Assembly (NCBI GenBank): GCA_026391995.1
Contig: JAPLCY010000280.1
Location: forward strand, 1 to 7,679
Origin: Candidatus Auribacterota bacterium
GTDB taxonomy: Bacteria > Auribacterota > Tritonobacteria > UBA1439
Direction: 5' to 3'
Length of the DNA: 7,679 nucleotides
Made by a program: the position numbers and the translations under genes. The stretch's first letter is position 1. Every line of letters begins with the position of its first letter. Under the pieces are notes generated by a model that had not been told where the DNA came from, searched no databases, and worked only from the letters and a program-made list of their open reading frames with translations. Positions 5,116-7,679 of the stretch are shown here, piece by piece.

Positions 5116-7516
5116 TGTGTGTCCTCTTCCCCGCGAGCAATGACGCTGCCATGAAAAGCAAAGTCCCCAGCGACAGAAGCGCCCCGAGCCGCAGCCCCGG
5201 CGGCCGGTAGGCCATCCTGATCCCGTGCCGCCCCGCATCGAGCATCACGCCCCTGTAGATCCCGTTGATCCGCAGCACCTCCACCGGGACGCCGTTGTCA
5301 GTCGCCGTCCATCCCGGCGCCCATACCTCGCTCGTGCAGAGGCAGGAGGGGGCCCGCGTCTCGAAATTCATTTCGATGCTGTTCGGGCCATGATCTGAAA
5401 CCGCGATCCCGCGGAAAGGCTTTCCGCCCGCCAGCCTTCTTGCCGCCGCCGGCAGCAGCGCGCACTCCCGGGGGTTCAAGCCGTCGAGGCGCTTCAGCGC
5501 ATCGCCATCGGGGCACGGTTCCGCTCCGGGCAGGAGCCAGGCGCGCGGGAGGGCTTCCGTGTTCTTGTAGAGATACAGGCGCGGGATTGTCCCCTCGCCG
5601 AGGAATTGCCTGAACACCGGGAAGTCCCTGTAGTGATTGATGAGTGTGAGGGAGGGGTGCTCCAGCGGCGCCGACGTAATAAGAAAACCTGTGCCGAGGA
5701 GCGAGAGGAGTCCGGGGCGTGTGAACCGCGGCACGGTGAGCGACCAGCGCGCATAGGGGAGTGCGGTCCCCGAGCAGCGGTCGAGGTAGCGGGCGTAGGC
5801 GGCGAGGTTCACCGGCGTGTATCCGTCAACGCGTGAGATCCCCATGGCGGTGCTCGCGTAGTAGGGCAGCGCCGTCCAGAACGCCGCCGCGTACGGGACG
5901 GAGGTGTCGAGGAGGCGGTGCTCCCGGGGCCCGGCCGCATCGAGCGCTTTGCGGTACGGTACGGGAGGATAGATTTTCTCGCGCGGGTACGCCCGGAGAT
6001 TCCCCTGCCCGAAATAATAAAGGTCGGCAAGGGATATGAGGAGCAGGATGATCGGCAGCAGGGAGCGGGGCCTGCCGGGCTGTTCGCAGGCGGCGCCGGC
6101 GGCGCAGATCAGGGCGATGAGAAGCGCCTGTATGCGGAGCGAATGGATCAGCGCCGCTTTTTGGGCTGCTGCCTGCGCGCGTATTTCTCTAGCCCGCAAT
6201 TCATGGAGCTGGGCCTTGCCGAAAAAATGTGCGGCGCGCGCGGAAATTGACGCGGCCAGCCGGCCCTCGTCGAGGCGCGCGGCGGCCCGGTATGCGGGAA
6301 TCAACAGGCACATCCCGGCGACGAATCCGCACGCCCAGAAAAGGGGGATGCGCCGCTGCTTTGCCAGGATCGATTCCAGCGCCCGCGCTGAGAGGACGGA
6401 TGCGAAGAAGGGAAAAAGGTAGAGGATGCGTGCCGGATTCCTGAAGAGACCGAGCGGCGTGATTAGGCGCCCGAGCAGCGCGTGGACCGGGGCGAGCGCG
6501 GCACACGACAGGAGGAGGGCGAGGAGGGCGGGAATCCCCAGGATGGCGAGGTCATTCCTGAACGAACGGTCACACGCGGCGCGGAGCGCGAGCGCGAGCG
6601 GCACGATCCCGATATAGATCGCGCATTCCCATGGTGGGTTATTCGGTCCACCGAGGATGGCGGGTAGCCACGGATTGAGCAGCATGCCCATCTCGCGCAG
6701 AGAGGGCATGAGACCATACGGATCAGGGGCGACCGGCCAGCTCCTCGTGAGCAGGGGGAGGAGGCGGAGCGAAGGGAGGAGATACCACGCCGCGAGGGGG
6801 ATTGCGAGCGCGGCGCCGGCAAGGGCGGCGGGCAAGGCTCCCTTCGGCACACAGCCCGGCATTCCTCCGGCGCGGCTGAAACCGCTCACGAGCACATAGA
6901 TGAAACCAAAGATGATGGTGTAGATGAGGAGCTGCGGCTCGCCGGCGAGGAGGGAGAGTGCGATGCACACGGAGAGGGAAATGGCGGAGCGCGCCGAGGG
7001 GCGCCGCGCGCAGTTCTGGATACAGATGAAGATGATGGGGATGTACGCGTAGAAGATCGAGCGGGGATAGAAACCCGCGTGCACGTGCGACAGGCTGCGC
7101 GTCCCCAGCGCGTAGGCGATCGCGCCGAGCATCGCGGCAGCGGGGCGGCAGCCCGAGCGGCGGGCGAACACATAGGCAGCTATCCCGGCGAGGGCTATGT
7201 GAATAAAAAAACCGAGCGAGAGAGCGAGCGGCGGCGGGAGCGGCGTCAGGAACAGGTGTGGGATCGCGAATGTCATGTAAAGGGGGTTGGGGAATGCGGG
7301 CGTGCCGGAGCACTCATACGGATTCCAGAGTGGAAGGCACCGGTCTCTCATGACGGACTCCCTGACAAAGAGCTGGTGGGGGAGGTGCTGGGTGATGACG
7401 TCGCTGTCGGGGGAGACGAGGAGCCATCCGGGGATGAACGCGCGGGGTGGGAAGAACGCCGCGATCACCACCATCAGCGTGAGGGCGTAGAAAAGATCCC
7501 GCTTCCGGATTCGCAT
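5108..7516 (-). CDS. YfhO-like GT-C-type polytopic membrane glycosyltransferase
   Basis: This 802-residue integral membrane protein resembles bacterial YfhO and GT-C enzymes, which use polyprenyl-phosphate sugars to glycosylate extracytoplasmic acceptors; in Bacillus subtilis YfhO acts on lipoteichoic acid. A short basic N-terminus (RIRKRD) leads into a first membrane helix (about 8-24). An extracytoplasmic loop follows with DSDVITQHLPHQ (37-48), whose acidic residues sit where GT-C catalytic Asp residues are found, and WNPYECSGTPAFPNPL (64-79), a hallmark of the family. Many hydrophobic helices follow up to about 500, with GEPQLLIYT (192-200) and FRNPARILYLFPFF (358-371). Residues about 416-455 form a charged Ala-rich helix. 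Residues about 500-770 are a soluble extracytoplasmic region ending in APGWTATDNGVPV, GIYRGVMLDAGRHGIRM and a final membrane helix (about 775-794). ATG 7516 is the only usable upstream start, and it has no Shine-Dalgarno sequence. Function is inferred from family only; the acceptor is unknown. Confidence 0.9.
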   Translation of the reverse strand: MRIRKRDLFYALTLMVVIAAFFPPRAFIPGWLLVSPDSDVITQHLPHQLFVRESVMRDRCLPLWNPYECSGTPAFPNPLYMTFAIPHLFLTPLPPPLALSLGFFIHIALAGIAAYVFARRSGCRPAAAMLGAIAYALGTRSLSHVHAGFYPRSIFYAYIPIIFICIQNCARRPSARSAISLSVCIALSLLAGEPQLLIYTIIFGFIYVLVSGFSRAGGMPGCVPKGALPAALAGAALAIPLAAWYLLPSLRLLPLLTRSWPVAPDPYGLMPSLREMGMLLNPWLPAILGGPNNPPWECAIYIGIVPLALALRAACDRSFRNDLAILGIPALLALLLSCAALAPVHALLGRLITPLGLFRNPARILYLFPFFASVLSARALESILAKQRRIPLFWACGFVAGMCLLIPAYRAAARLDEGRLAASISARAAHFFGKAQLHELRAREIRAQAAAQKAALIHSLRIQALLIALICAAGAACEQPGRPRSLLPIILLLISLADLYYFGQGNLRAYPREKIYPPVPYRKALDAAGPREHRLLDTSVPYAAAFWTALPYYASTAMGISRVDGYTPVNLAAYARYLDRCSGTALPYARWSLTVPRFTRPGLLSLLGTGFLITSAPLEHPSLTLINHYRDFPVFRQFLGEGTIPRLYLYKNTEALPRAWLLPGAEPCPDGDALKRLDGLNPRECALLPAAARRLAGGKPFRGIAVSDHGPNSIEMNFETRAPSCLCTSEVWAPGWTATDNGVPVEVLRINGIYRGVMLDAGRHGIRMAYRPPGLRLGALLSLGTLLFMAASLLAGKRTHTP

Positions 7517-7522
7517 GGGAGT

Positions 7523-7550
7523 AGCATAACAACAGCCGCGGCGCTGTCAA
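7523..7550 (-). promoter_or_regulatory. Sigma-70-type promoter with extended -10, predicted leaderless for the yfhO-like gene
   Basis: On the minus strand, a perfect TTGACA (-35) lies at 7550-7545. After a 16-nt spacer comes TATGCT (-10) at 7528-7523, preceded by TGT (7531-7529), an extended -10. Counting seven bases from the end of the -10 places transcription start at 7516, the A of the ATG. The six bases before the ATG are ACTCCC, with no Shine-Dalgarno sequence, and the frame closes upstream (TGA at 7549-7547) without another start codon. Confidence 0.6.
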
Positions 7551-7679
7551 TAGCGGCAGGCCGGACTATTCCCATTTCCTCAAAAAAGGGGGGCGATGGA
7601 GCGATCATTCAAGAAATCGGTTATTAGAAACATCAGGCCTTTACTATAGACTAATAAGTTTGTTGTGAATCTGTTTCAC
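7551..7679. other. Intergenic region upstream of the yfhO-like gene
   Basis: This stretch has no supportable gene. It holds an A6G6 homopolymer pair (7582-7593), a short basic mini-ORF (7596-7649, 17 residues, judged unlikely to be real), an AT-rich segment (about 7617-7665) that could carry a promoter for a gene beyond the window, and an inverted repeat at the extreme right end. Confidence 0.5.
7665..7679. repeat. 15-bp operator-like inverted repeat at the window edge
   Basis: GTGAA, a 5-nt spacer TCTGT, then TTCAC form a perfect inverted repeat. It abuts an AT-rich patch, a common arrangement for a repressor or activator site next to a promoter. It touches the last base of the window, so its full extent and its target gene cannot be seen. 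Confidence 0.3.

Noticed and set aside
6723..7313. 196-residue minus-strand frame within the yfhO-like gene
   Set aside because: It is an out-of-frame reading of the same DNA, dominated by Arg, Pro and Ala, while the main frame has continuous membrane helices and family motifs.
7079..7627. 182-residue open frame on the + strand opposite the 5' part of the yfhO-like gene
   Set aside because: Its translation is low-complexity and rich in Arg, Gly and Glu, it has no recognisable domain, and it lies almost wholly antisense to a strongly supported membrane protein. It is a shadow of GC-rich coding sequence.
7596..7649. 17-codon mini-ORF (MERSFKKSVIRNIRPLL) after a GGGGGG run on the + strand
   Set aside because: It is too short to judge, has an imperfect ribosome site, and shows no core motif or leader resembling a radical SAM peptide substrate. 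It is also separated from the radical SAM genes by two other genes.

Overview
The window is GC-rich, gene-dense bacterial DNA. It holds the 3' end of a housekeeping gene (ligA, NAD+-dependent DNA ligase) followed by an envelope-glycan or sugar-modification locus. No gene is diagnostic of a taxon. The combination of LigA, SPASM radical SAM proteins beside glycosyltransferases, and a very large YfhO-type membrane protein resembles metagenome-derived Gram-negative lineages such as the PVC/Omnitrophota group. That placement is an impression, not a demonstration. No RNA genes, mobile elements or CRISPR arrays were seen.

Layout: (1) 3-665 (+) encodes the HhH and BRCT domains of LigA, cut by the window edge. 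(2) 3890 down to 720 (-) is a tightly packed three-gene operon: a radical SAM protein with a Cys-rich C-terminal region, a GT2 glycosyltransferase, and a second radical SAM/SPASM protein. Its genes overlap by 11 and 4 nt, which suggests translational coupling. (3) 3943-5103 (+) is a GT4 glycosyltransferase, divergent from the operon across a 52-nt gap. (4) 7516 down to 5108 (-) is an 802-residue YfhO/GT-C-like polytopic protein, convergent with the GT4 gene with only 4 nt between stop codons. (5) 7517-7679 is intergenic and holds a strong promoter candidate for the yfhO-like gene, an A6G6 run, an AT-rich patch and an inverted repeat at the window edge.

How the genes may work together (inference): the cytoplasmic GT2 and GT4 would transfer sugars from nucleotide donors, the YfhO-like protein would transfer a lipid-linked sugar on the outer face of the cytoplasmic membrane, and the two radical SAM enzymes would modify a sugar, lipid or peptide intermediate. 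No precursor peptide, flippase, polymerase or nucleotide-sugar synthesis gene is present, so the substrate cannot be named. The least expected features are the two different SPASM-type radical SAM enzymes flanking a GT2 in one coupled operon, and a predicted transcription start that falls on the A of the yfhO-like ATG, which would make a leaderless mRNA.
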